DNA of 32,758 nucleotides from Chromatiales bacterium (GTDB taxonomy: Bacteria > Pseudomonadota > Gammaproteobacteria > Steroidobacterales > Woeseiaceae), in the NCBI GenBank assembly GCA_004282875.1, contig SHLT01000023.1, positions 1-32,758 on the forward strand. The letters are read 5' to 3'. The first letter of the stretch is position 1. Every line of letters starts with the position of its first letter. Shown here one piece after another: positions 1-7,913 of this stretch. The notes beneath the pieces were generated by a model, which was not told where the DNA came from, made no database searches, and saw only the letters and a list, made by a program, of their open reading frames with translations. The translations under genes and the position numbers were made by a program.

Positions 1-947
1 ACAACCTGCGTTTCTGGCTGAACAAGGGGGTCGACGGTTTTCGGTTCGATGCGGTGGGCGTCCTGTTCGAGAACGGGTCGTCGGCCTGGAACAACCAGCC
101 CGAGAACCACGTATTGCTGAAAGAAGTGCAGGACCTGGTCGATTTCTACGGCAAGCGCTTCATGATCTGCGAGGCGCCCGACGATCCGCCGGCCTTTGCC
201 GCGGCGACCTCTTGCGGACGCGCGTTCGCATTCGGCACGCAGGGCGCGATTCTCGACTCGGCACGGAACTTCGCGACCGACGGCAGTGTCACGAACCGGC
301 TCGCCGCCGCTGACGTCGATCGCCTGCCGCTGTTCCTTTCGAACCACGACAGCTTCGCCGGCGACCGCGTGTGGAACCAGTTGAACGGCGACACCGAGCA
401 ATACAAGTTGGCTGCGGCCACCTACTTGCTGGCCTCCCGCAATCCATTTACGTATTACGGCGAAGAAGTCGGCATGGCAAATGCCTCGGTGTATACGGAC
501 GACCGTACATTGCGCACACCGATGAGCTGGACATCCAATACCGTCACAGCGGGCTTTACGACCGGCACGCCATTCAGGAACTTGTCGGACAACGTCGCGA
601 CCCAAAACGTCGCGGACGAGGAGGGTGACAGCGATTCTCTACTCGAAAATTACCGGTCTCTTTACCAACTGCGGGCAACCTACCCGCTGATCGCCAGTGG
701 CGCGATGACGCTCCAGTCCGGCTCCGGCGATCCCGTCCTGTTGTGGACGAGATCTGACGGCGGCATCGTCGCGATCATTGCGATCAATTTTGCTGCGACG
801 GGGCAACAGGTAACGGCCGACACCGGCCTGGTTAATACGACGTTCGATGCGGTCCTGGGCGCCACGGGCCAGTTGGGGTCCGACGCAAGCGGAATGCTTA
901 CCATCGCCGTGCCGGGCCGCACGGCAGTCGTTTTCGTCAATCCCTGA
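1..947 (+). CDS. GH13 alpha-amylase family glycosidase, C-terminal part (5' end outside window)
   Basis: The reading frame is open from base 3 to the TGA at 945-947, so the gene begins upstream of the window; about 314 residues remain. Conserved GH13 regions II-IV are all readable: GVDGFRFD, whose last Asp (codon 48-50) is the nucleophile; MICEAP, whose Glu (codon 171-173) is the acid/base; and FLSNHD, whose Asp (codon 348-350) stabilises the transition state. After the end of the barrel (YYGEEVGM) comes a small beta-sandwich of the kind that closes GH13 enzymes. The expected role is hydrolysis of alpha-1,4-glucosidic bonds in starch or maltodextrin. Subfamily, signal peptide and region I cannot be judged because they are off the edge. 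The gene converges with the fusion gene on the other strand, and their last 11 bp overlap. Family assignment is secure; substrate is inferred from family and neighbours. Confidence 0.93.
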   Translation, partial: NLRFWLNKGVDGFRFDAVGVLFENGSSAWNNQPENHVLLKEVQDLVDFYGKRFMICEAPDDPPAFAAATSCGRAFAFGTQGAILDSARNFATDGSVTNRLAAADVDRLPLFLSNHDSFAGDRVWNQLNGDTEQYKLAAATYLLASRNPFTYYGEEVGMANASVYTDDRTLRTPMSWTSNTVTAGFTTGTPFRNLSDNVATQNVADEEGDSDSLLENYRSLYQLRATYPLIASGAMTLQSGSGDPVLLWTRSDGGIVAIIAINFAATGQQVTADTGLVNTTFDAVLGATGQLGSDASGMLTIAVPGRTAVVFVNP

Positions 948-3900
948 GGAGCCATTCGAGCTGCTCAAGTACCCTTGCGCGCCAGGCGCGCTCGCTATGG
1001 TCGGCGCCTTCATACTTGACGAACCGGTAGTCGCGGTTTTTCTTCAGTCCCTGCCTGCGGAACCAGCGCTCGACCGGTTTGTGGTCCGCTTCGTAGGTCG
1101 AATCCAGGGTCTCGGTTCCGTAGTCGAAGTAGAAGCGTCCGCCGGAAAGCGAATCGCCAGCCGCAATATCGAGCACGACGTAGGGCGTAGGGTCTGCGTT
1201 TTGCCTGTCTTTATTATAGTAGCCGGCAAACATTTGCTCGGATAAGGCGAAGTGGCTCGAGACACAACCGCAGGCGCCAATGACGTCGCTGTGATTCTTG
1301 ACCAGGTAATAGGACAAGAGGCCGCCCATGGACGATCCCATGGCGAAGGTATTCTCAGGGCCCGTCTTCGTGCGGAACGCGGCGTTGACGCGCGGCATCA
1401 GCTCCTCGATCAGGAAGCGCGCATACTGTGGTGCATCGTGCCACGGCGAGTACTCGAGTCCGCGTTTCGCGGTACTCCAGGTGCCGACGACAATAGCGGG
1501 CTCAAATGAACCTTCTTCGACGCCGCGCATCATGGCTTCGTCAATACCCCAGTCGACACCCCAGCTCGCGATACGCGGGTCGAACAGGTTTTCGCCGTCT
1601 GACATGTAAAGGACCTTGTAACGTGTGCCCGGATTTTCTTCGTACTCGGGCGGCAGCCAGATCACGACATTTCTATCTTCCTCGAGGAATGCAGAGCCTG
1701 TGTCATACCAGTAGTGCAGGGAACCGTGTGCTCCGGCACCGGACAGATTGGCCATGAACGGCGCATCGTCGGGCGCTTTGAACAGGCCGCCACCGATGCG
1801 GTAGACGGCGGATTCGGATGGTGCGAGACGGATATGAATCTTACCGGCGCCATGGTCCACAACGATGGCGTTTTGCGTTTCGCCGTAGAGTCGCTCGTCG
1901 AGCGTCCATCGCCCTGCCTTGAGGCCCAGTTCTTCGACCAGGCTTTCCGGCACCTCGATGACGAGTTCCTGTTCGCTCTCCGCGTCGAAATTGGCGACGA
2001 CGATGAGTCGCTCATCGTCGTCCCAGCGAGCGAATGCAAATACCCGGTCGTTGTTCGTCGGGATCGGCGCGTAGGCGCCTTGCAGAGCGCTATTCCTGGC
2101 GCTGAAGCTCATGAGCCTGACGTAGAAATCACGCAGCGACTTCTCGTCGTCGCTGAGTGCTCCACCGTCGAACATGCCACCATTCATCCAGCGCTGGTGC
2201 GCAGGCACGCCCCAGTAGTCGTATTGTGTCGTCCGGAGCTTCGGCGGCTGGTTGAAGTTGGCGTCGTTGAGGTCGCCTGCCTCGCCGACATCCTGTCCAA
2301 AGTAGAGCATGGTGGGTGACCGGCTGATTAGCGTAGACACGACCATGCCCGGTTTGCCGGCATGCCCGTTGCCGACGAAGTTAGCGCTTGCGATGCGCTC
2401 CTCGTCATGGTTCTCGAGAAAGTGCAGCATGTGCTCTTCGATATCGAGCACTTCGGCATGCACTGGTGCCAGCGTGCCGGACGAAGCCTCGCCCTGCATC
2501 ACAGGCTTCAATGCATCGTAGAGACCGACCTTGTCGTAGAGATAGCCCATGCGGCCGAGCTGCAGGTAGTCGCGGTAAAGATCCGGGTTATAGACCTCGG
2601 CCAGCAGGAAGGCCTCGGGGTTGATGCGCCGGATATTCGTATTGAGGTAACTCCAGAATTCGACCGGCACCATTTCGGCCATGTCGTAGCGAAAGCCGTC
2701 GACGCCGCGCGCGAGCCAGTACTCGGTGATCTGGCGGTACTTAGTCCAGCTGTCAGGTACGTCCTTATCCGCCCAAAACGCGACGTGCTCGGCATTACTC
2801 CAGCTGCGCGCATCGTCGGGCAAGCGATCGAAGGCATAGCTGCCGTCCGGGCGTACGCCGTGATTGACCTTGACGGTTTCGAACCAGTCCATGAACTCAG
2901 GCTTGGCGACGCGTGCGCCATTGCCGGTCCACTTCGCCGGCGATTCGTCAAAATGCCCGTCGTTCAGCGGATGTTCCTCACCGCCGAGCGGCTGGTAGTG
3001 GTCGGGAAAGTCGGGTAGTTCGAAGTCCTCACCGACGACATAGTAGAAGTTGTTGTCGCGCGCCCATTCGACCGACGTGTCGTCGTTGGCGCCGAAGTCC
3101 TCGACGCCCTCGGGTCGGCTGATCGACTCGTAGCGACGCGCTACGTGGTTCGGCACGACGTCGATAATTACTTTCATGCCGTTGCGATGGGTCCGCTCGA
3201 TCAGTGCGTCGAATTCCTCGAGACGCCTGGCGGGGTCAATCGCGAGATCCGGGTTGACGTTGTAGTAGTCCTTAACGGCGTAGGGCGAACCGGCACGGCC
3301 CTTGACCACGTCGGGATCGTCGTTGCTGATGCCATAGGCCGTGTAGTCTCGCACGATCGCGTGATGCGGCACCCCCGTGAACCAGATGTGCGACACGCCA
3401 AGCTCGCGAATGCCCCGCAGCGCTTCGTCGGTGAAGTCGGCGAACTTGCCAACGCCGTTTTCCTCGATCGTGCCCCAGGGCTTGTTGGTTGTTTTCTTGT
3501 TGCCGAACAGGCGGGTCCAGACCTGGTAGACGACGGGCTTGCCTTCGGGCTCGCTCACCTCGAGTCGCGCGGGAGCATGGTCCCAGGTCACATCGACGCT
3601 GAGTGTGCCGCCTTTTACGAAGTGGCCCTCTACTGCCTGGCCATTGAAGGTGATCTTATCGCCCGGCCCGCTCCAGTTGTGGATGACGAGTGTGACATCG
3701 CGCTCTTCCGGCATGCCCTGGTACTCGCCGCCGGTACGCGACAGGTCGATAGTCAGATAATGACCGTTCTGATTGGCTACGAAATTCAGCAGCTCGAATG
3801 CACCGTCCTCGAGACTCGTGCGGCTCGTGCCATCGTCTTCGTACATCTGTCCTGACGACTGCGACACCGAGGCGTCGGCGTAGTAATGCAGCGTCAGCTT

Positions 3901-5931
3901 CTTACTCGAGTAATCCCGCGTCGTCTGGATTTCGTCCGTCATCGGGATGAACGAGCCGCCGCGGACAAACACAGGAAGAGTCTCGAGGCTCAGTGGAACC
4001 TCGATCGGCCCGCCGCCCTCATAACGTTTGCCGCTAAGGAAGTCGAACCAGACGCCGGGCGGCAGCATCGACGAAATCGATTCCATATCCGGATCTGTGA
4101 CCGGGATAACGAAAAACGCATCGCCCCATAAGTAGGCGTCCTTGACGTCGATCAGCCAGGGAATGGACTCGTCTTCGAAAAACACGGGCCGCATCAGCGG
4201 CATGCCGGTCGTGCTGTTCTCGTACGCCAGCGTGTAGTTGTAGGGCAGCAGGCGATAGCGCAGGTTGACGAAGTCGCGCACGATGTCGCGCGTCTCCTCG
4301 TCATGAAAGACGGGCTCTGCCGGGATGTGTTCCTGAGCATGCGGGCGATACACAGGCTGGAAGACGCCGTACTGCAGCCAGCGAATGTACAGCTCCTTGT
4401 CGAATTCCTCGCCGCCGGCAAATCCGCCCAGGTCGGAGTGAGTATAGGCAAGGCCGAAGAGCCCGCCCTGCAGCGCGAGCTCGACCTGCGGCTTGAGACC
4501 GCCCCATTCGCGGCTGACGTCGCCAGTCCACGGGATGAAGCCGTAACGCTGTGACCCGGCGAACCCCGAACGCATCATGATCATCGAACGCATGTCCGGG
4601 TATTTCTCTACCTGGCGCTCGTACACCATGCGGGCCCACTCGTGGCCGTAGGCGTTATGCACCTCGTCGCCGGTCGCCTCGATGCCGGCCTCAGACAGCC
4701 GGTGGAGGGCATCGCCGGGATGCACCTCGGGCTCGCCGAGGTCCCCCCACGTGGCCGCCATGCCCTGCTCGAACAGCATCTCATAGGACTGCCAGAACCA
4801 GTCGGCGGCATCGTCATCGAATACGTCGATGAGCCCCGTGTTGCCGAAATAGAAGTCGAAGCGCCGCGGTTCACCCGTCACCGTGCGGGCAAGCGCATTG
4901 TTATCGACGGCCTCCTGCCAGCGCTTCGAGGTGCTCAGGATGAACGGCTCGGTGATCGCGATGGTCTTTACGCCCTCGGCGGCGAAGTCGGCCACCATGT
5001 CTTCGGGGGTTGGCCAGGCGTCGCGGTCCCAGTCGAGATTGCCCATGTGCCCCTTGATATCGGGGCCAAACCAGTAGATGTCGAGGATGATCGCGTCAAG
5101 CGGAATTCGTTCGTCGCGAAAGCGGCGCACGACGTCACGCGTTTCCGCTTCCGTGTGATAGCCGAAGCGCGACGCGTAGTTGCCGAAGGCCCAGCGCGGC
5201 GGCAGCGGTTGTTTGCCGGTCGCATCCGTGTAATTTCCGATGAGCTCGGGGTAGGTCGTGCCCGCGACTACGATGTACGAGGTACGCCCTGCGACGGCCT
5301 CGAATTGCAGGACGTCAGGCTCGGCATGGCCGATGTCGAGCCAGCCGCTCGCCGAGTTGTCGAACACGATCATGTACTTGTCGGACGACATGACGGCCGG
5401 CAGGCCGTAATACATCTGCTCGGACTCGGTGGTGTAACCGTAGTGAGCCTTGTTGTACAACGGCATGCGATTGCCGCGGCGGTCCATGCCGAGGACGCGC
5501 TGGCCGCCACCGAGGATCTTCTCGTCGTCATCGAGTGCGAAGCGGAAGCCGCGCAGCGTCTCGAGGGTGAAGTAGCCGTGTTCTTCTTCGACGAGCGGTT
5601 CGCCGTTGCGGAAATAGGAGACGCGTACGGGCGATTTGTCGACGACTGCGGTGATGCCGTCTATCGCGAAGGCAATCGTGTCATCCGTCTCGGTTATTGC
5701 ACCCGCGAAATCCCGATCCTGTGGCGCCAGCGCGAAGGAGGGCAGCTGCTTGACTCCGTCCTCGATGTAGTGGACTTCGAGCGCCGCATCATCGACAGCG
5801 GTGATGCGCAGATCGCCCGCTGAACTCGAGATCGCAAGCGTATTGCCGTCACGAGAATGGCTCTCGTATTCGCCGAAGTCTGCCCAGGTCGCGCTCGCCG
5901 CGAAAGCGAGCAACAGGATCAGTCGTTTCAA
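937..5931 (-). CDS. Exported GH31 alpha-glucosidase / GH13 alpha-amylase / esterase fusion protein (1664 aa)
   Basis: One uninterrupted frame encodes three enzymes. Residues 1-17 are a signal peptide (LKRLILLLAFAASATWA). Residues about 20-790 are GH31: mutarotase-like N-domain, barrel with nucleophile Asp397 in WGDLGE and acid/base Asp471 in WTGD, then beta-sandwich domains. Residues about 797-1380 are a complete GH13: DVVPNH (924-929), GVDGFRYD with Asp1083, AEVYNP with Glu1112, FLENHD with Asp1176, and a C-terminal sandwich. Residues about 1390-1664 are an alpha/beta-hydrolase of the Esterase D/CE1 type, with nucleophile Ser1534 in GSSMG and probable His1645 in GADHS. Each is normally a separate protein. 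The start is TTG: it gives the signal peptide and has AAGGAG 6 nt upstream, whereas the next in-frame Met is residue 149. It follows the cyclomaltodextrinase by 13 bp, so the two are probably one operon. The enzymes should act together on alpha-glucans in the periplasm or outside; the esterase substrate is unknown. Confidence 0.93.
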   Translation of the reverse strand: MKRLILLLAFAASATWADFGEYESHSRDGNTLAISSSAGDLRITAVDDAALEVHYIEDGVKQLPSFALAPQDRDFAGAITETDDTIAFAIDGITAVVDKSPVRVSYFRNGEPLVEEEHGYFTLETLRGFRFALDDDEKILGGGQRVLGMDRRGNRMPLYNKAHYGYTTESEQMYYGLPAVMSSDKYMIVFDNSASGWLDIGHAEPDVLQFEAVAGRTSYIVVAGTTYPELIGNYTDATGKQPLPPRWAFGNYASRFGYHTEAETRDVVRRFRDERIPLDAIILDIYWFGPDIKGHMGNLDWDRDAWPTPEDMVADFAAEGVKTIAITEPFILSTSKRWQEAVDNNALARTVTGEPRRFDFYFGNTGLIDVFDDDAADWFWQSYEMLFEQGMAATWGDLGEPEVHPGDALHRLSEAGIEATGDEVHNAYGHEWARMVYERQVEKYPDMRSMIMMRSGFAGSQRYGFIPWTGDVSREWGGLKPQVELALQGGLFGLAYTHSDLGGFAGGEEFDKELYIRWLQYGVFQPVYRPHAQEHIPAEPVFHDEETRDIVRDFVNLRYRLLPYNYTLAYENSTTGMPLMRPVFFEDESIPWLIDVKDAYLWGDAFFVIPVTDPDMESISSMLPPGVWFDFLSGKRYEGGGPIEVPLSLETLPVFVRGGSFIPMTDEIQTTRDYSSKKLTLHYYADASVSQSSGQMYEDDGTSRTSLEDGAFELLNFVANQNGHYLTIDLSRTGGEYQGMPEERDVTLVIHNWSGPGDKITFNGQAVEGHFVKGGTLSVDVTWDHAPARLEVSEPEGKPVVYQVWTRLFGNKKTTNKPWGTIEENGVGKFADFTDEALRGIRELGVSHIWFTGVPHHAIVRDYTAYGISNDDPDVVKGRAGSPYAVKDYYNVNPDLAIDPARRLEEFDALIERTHRNGMKVIIDVVPNHVARRYESISRPEGVEDFGANDDTSVEWARDNNFYYVVGEDFELPDFPDHYQPLGGEEHPLNDGHFDESPAKWTGNGARVAKPEFMDWFETVKVNHGVRPDGSYAFDRLPDDARSWSNAEHVAFWADKDVPDSWTKYRQITEYWLARGVDGFRYDMAEMVPVEFWSYLNTNIRRINPEAFLLAEVYNPDLYRDYLQLGRMGYLYDKVGLYDALKPVMQGEASSGTLAPVHAEVLDIEEHMLHFLENHDEERIASANFVGNGHAGKPGMVVSTLISRSPTMLYFGQDVGEAGDLNDANFNQPPKLRTTQYDYWGVPAHQRWMNGGMFDGGALSDDEKSLRDFYVRLMSFSARNSALQGAYAPIPTNNDRVFAFARWDDDERLIVVANFDAESEQELVIEVPESLVEELGLKAGRWTLDERLYGETQNAIVVDHGAGKIHIRLAPSESAVYRIGGGLFKAPDDAPFMANLSGAGAHGSLHYWYDTGSAFLEEDRNVVIWLPPEYEENPGTRYKVLYMSDGENLFDPRIASWGVDWGIDEAMMRGVEEGSFEPAIVVGTWSTAKRGLEYSPWHDAPQYARFLIEELMPRVNAAFRTKTGPENTFAMGSSMGGLLSYYLVKNHSDVIGACGCVSSHFALSEQMFAGYYNKDRQNADPTPYVVLDIAAGDSLSGGRFYFDYGTETLDSTYEADHKPVERWFRRQGLKKNRDYRFVKYEGADHSERAWRARVLEQLEWLLRD

Positions 5932-5937
5932 GGGACG

Positions 5938-5943
5938 CTCCTT
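5938..5943 (-). promoter_or_regulatory. Shine-Dalgarno site that fixes the TTG start of the fusion gene
   Basis: On the minus strand AAGGAG lies 6 nt before TTG (5931-5929), and the codons after that TTG encode a good signal peptide. The frame is also open upstream to 6135, but that stretch lies inside the cyclomaltodextrinase gene, lacks a ribosome site and reads as low-complexity Trp/Ser/Thr-rich protein. The TTG is therefore the preferred start. Confidence 0.8.
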
Positions 5944-5944
5944 A

Positions 5945-7804
5945 TCAATGCCTAATTTCGAGCAACAGCGCCGAGCGGGGTGCCAGCTCGAGCTCGTCAT
6001 CCAGCTCCACCATGGTATCGGCAAGTACATCGCGGGCGCGCGTCGCGCCGCGCAGGCGTTCGGCAAAGCGCGCGAGTTCGAGATCGATCTCGTCGTCGTC
6101 GAGATTGAACACCACCATGACGGTCTCGTCGTCATCGTAGCGGAAGAAGCTGTAGACGTTGCCGATCGGCGCGAACTGCATGAGCCTGCCGTTGTGAACC
6201 ACGTGCGTCTGTTTGCGCCAGTTCAGCAGCCTGCGCGTGAAGTCCTGCGCCCCGGCTTCACGGTCGGACAGGCCATCCCCGGTAAACGCATTGCTGTCGT
6301 GATCGTCCCAGCCACCCGGGAACTCTGCGCGGATCGCGCCATGGCTGTCGGTGCCGGGATGCGACATCTGGATCTCGGTTCCGTAGTAGATCTGCGGGAT
6401 GCCGCGCATCGTCGCGTAGAACACCATGGCGATCCGCCACAGATCCTCGTCTTCATCGAGCTGCGTGTAGATTCGGCTCATGTCGTGATTGTCCGGCATG
6501 ATCACGAGGTTCTCAGGCTCCGGGTACACGTAGTCGTGGCCGAGCAATTCGTAGACCGGTGTCCAGATGCTGCCCCAGGAGGGTTCGTCGCTGGTCAGGA
6601 CTTTCTGCAGCTTGATCTGCAGCGGGAAGTCGAACATGCCGGGCATATGGGAGACGTAGCCGTCCGGATTCTGCTTCCCGCGCTGCCAGTAGGCCGTGAC
6701 ATTCGGGCTCTCACTCCATTCCTCGCCAACCATGTTGAAATCAGGGTACTCCTGCATGATGCGCCGCGACCATTCGGCCATGAAGTGCTTGTCGGGGTAG
6801 GGGTGGGTGTCGTGCCGAATGCCCGACAGCCCCAGGTACTCGACCCACCAGATCGAATTCTGGATGATGTAATCGGCGAGCAGCGGGTCGCGCTGATTGA
6901 GGTCCGGCATTGTGGGTACAAACCAGCCGTCCGCATGGCGAGCCTTGTCGTACTCGGACGCATAGGGATCCTGGTTCGTCGTTCGCGCATGGATCGTCAC
7001 CTCGCGTGTCTCGGGGTTGTTCAGCCAGGTTTCTGTTGGCAGATCATCCATCCACCAGTGACCGCTGCCCGCATGATTCGCGATCATGTCCATGATGATG
7101 CCGATGCCCTTGTCGCGGGCTTCGTCGACGAATGCACGATAACTCTCATTGCTGCCGAAGCGCGGGTCGACCTTGTAGTAGTCGGTGATGGCATAGCCGT
7201 GGTACGACCATTGTTCCATCGCGTTCTCGAGCACCGGGTTGAGCCAGATCTGTGTGAAGCCCATGTCCGCGATGTAATCAAGGTGCAGGCGTACGCCCTC
7301 GATATCGCCACCGTGCCGGCCATAGTCGTCATTACGATTCTGCTCGTCGTCGTAGCCCCCGACGGAGTCATTCGTAGAGTCGCCGTTGGCGAAGCGATCG
7401 GGAGTGATCAGGTACATGACGTCACTACTGTCGTAGCTACCAACGCGGCCGGGTTCCCGTGAGCGCAGCTCGTAGGTCGTCGCAATGCGTTCGTCATCGT
7501 TTGTGAAGACGATGTCGAAGGAGCCGGCACTGGTGGCACTGATGTCGAGGTAGACGAACACGTAATTCGGGCTGTCGCCGGGCTCCACGCGCGCGATCGA
7601 AATCCCGTTCGCCGCGACGCTCGGCTCGAAGCGTGCGATGTCCGCCCCGTTGACGAGCAACTGCAGTTCGGTGTGCTCGAAGCCGGTCCACCAAAATGGC
7701 GGCTCGATGCGTTCGATCCGGTCGCCGGCCGCAGCGCCGGGTTCGTCCGAGGAACAGGCCGCGAGCAGCAGGAGCCCGATGGCCACTACGAGGTTTCGTT
7801 TCAT
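5945..7804 (-). CDS. Cyclomaltodextrinase/neopullulanase (SusA-like GH13) lipoprotein
   Basis: The protein has 619 residues. The start ATG at 7804 begins MKRNLVVAIGLLLLAAC, a lipoprotein signal with lipobox LAAC (Cys17), preceded by AAAGGGGG. Residues about 28-115 (with IEPPFWWTGF) are the N-terminal beta-sandwich typical of cyclomaltodextrinases. The barrel carries DMIANH (239-244), GIRHDTHPYPD with nucleophile Asp332, MVGEEW with Glu361, and MPDNHD with Asp441. The HDTHPYPD form of region II is characteristic of the SusA/neopullulanase branch. It should open cyclodextrins and cut pullulan or maltodextrins while anchored to a membrane. It is the first gene of a minus-strand pair with the GH31-GH13-esterase fusion and is transcribed divergently from the GH97 operon. 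An in-frame start 15 codons earlier (7849) is less likely because it would extend ahead of the signal peptide. Confidence 0.93.
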   Translation of the reverse strand: MKRNLVVAIGLLLLAACSSDEPGAAAGDRIERIEPPFWWTGFEHTELQLLVNGADIARFEPSVAANGISIARVEPGDSPNYVFVYLDISATSAGSFDIVFTNDDERIATTYELRSREPGRVGSYDSSDVMYLITPDRFANGDSTNDSVGGYDDEQNRNDDYGRHGGDIEGVRLHLDYIADMGFTQIWLNPVLENAMEQWSYHGYAITDYYKVDPRFGSNESYRAFVDEARDKGIGIIMDMIANHAGSGHWWMDDLPTETWLNNPETREVTIHARTTNQDPYASEYDKARHADGWFVPTMPDLNQRDPLLADYIIQNSIWWVEYLGLSGIRHDTHPYPDKHFMAEWSRRIMQEYPDFNMVGEEWSESPNVTAYWQRGKQNPDGYVSHMPGMFDFPLQIKLQKVLTSDEPSWGSIWTPVYELLGHDYVYPEPENLVIMPDNHDMSRIYTQLDEDEDLWRIAMVFYATMRGIPQIYYGTEIQMSHPGTDSHGAIRAEFPGGWDDHDSNAFTGDGLSDREAGAQDFTRRLLNWRKQTHVVHNGRLMQFAPIGNVYSFFRYDDDETVMVVFNLDDDEIDLELARFAERLRGATRARDVLADTMVELDDELELAPRSALLLEIRH

Positions 7805-7858
7805 ATAGCCCCCTTTAATCTGGCAGTAAATATAAGCATTTGGCAGCAATTCCGGGGA

Positions 7859-7872
7859 TGAATACGTTTGCA
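7859..7872. promoter_or_regulatory. Candidate LacI-family operator in the divergent cyclomaltodextrinase/GH97 region
   Basis: TGAATACGTTTGCA matches its own reverse complement at 10 of 14 positions and has a central ACGT, the usual shape of a LacI-family operator. It lies between the two divergent glycan operons, 54 bp from the minus-strand start codon and 41 bp from the plus-strand one, where one bound repressor could control both. A LacI-family regulator is encoded about 5 kb away. Assignment to that regulator is inference. Confidence 0.45.
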
Positions 7873-7913
7873 GAAAGCCCGTTGAAATTCAATGAATTGC
7901 TAAAATTGGCCGA

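Noticed and set aside
4642-5823. Plus-strand open frame of about 390 codons opposite the GH31 domain
   Set aside because: Antisense shadow with no recognisable domain and no ribosome site; the minus strand encodes the GH31 catalytic residues.
5932-6135. In-frame N-terminal extension of the fusion gene into the cyclomaltodextrinase gene
   Set aside because: It overlaps a well-supported coding sequence, has no ribosome site, reads as unusual Trp/Ser-rich protein and would bury the signal peptide.
5801-7462. Long plus-strand open frame (about 550 codons) opposite the cyclomaltodextrinase
   Set aside because: It is the antisense shadow of a GC-rich gene: the translation is Val/Arg/His-rich with no domain, while the opposite strand has every GH13 motif.
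7882-7906. TTGAAA and TAAAAT considered as the GH97 promoter
   Set aside because: They are only 13 bp apart, too close for a sigma-70 promoter, so no promoter was called.
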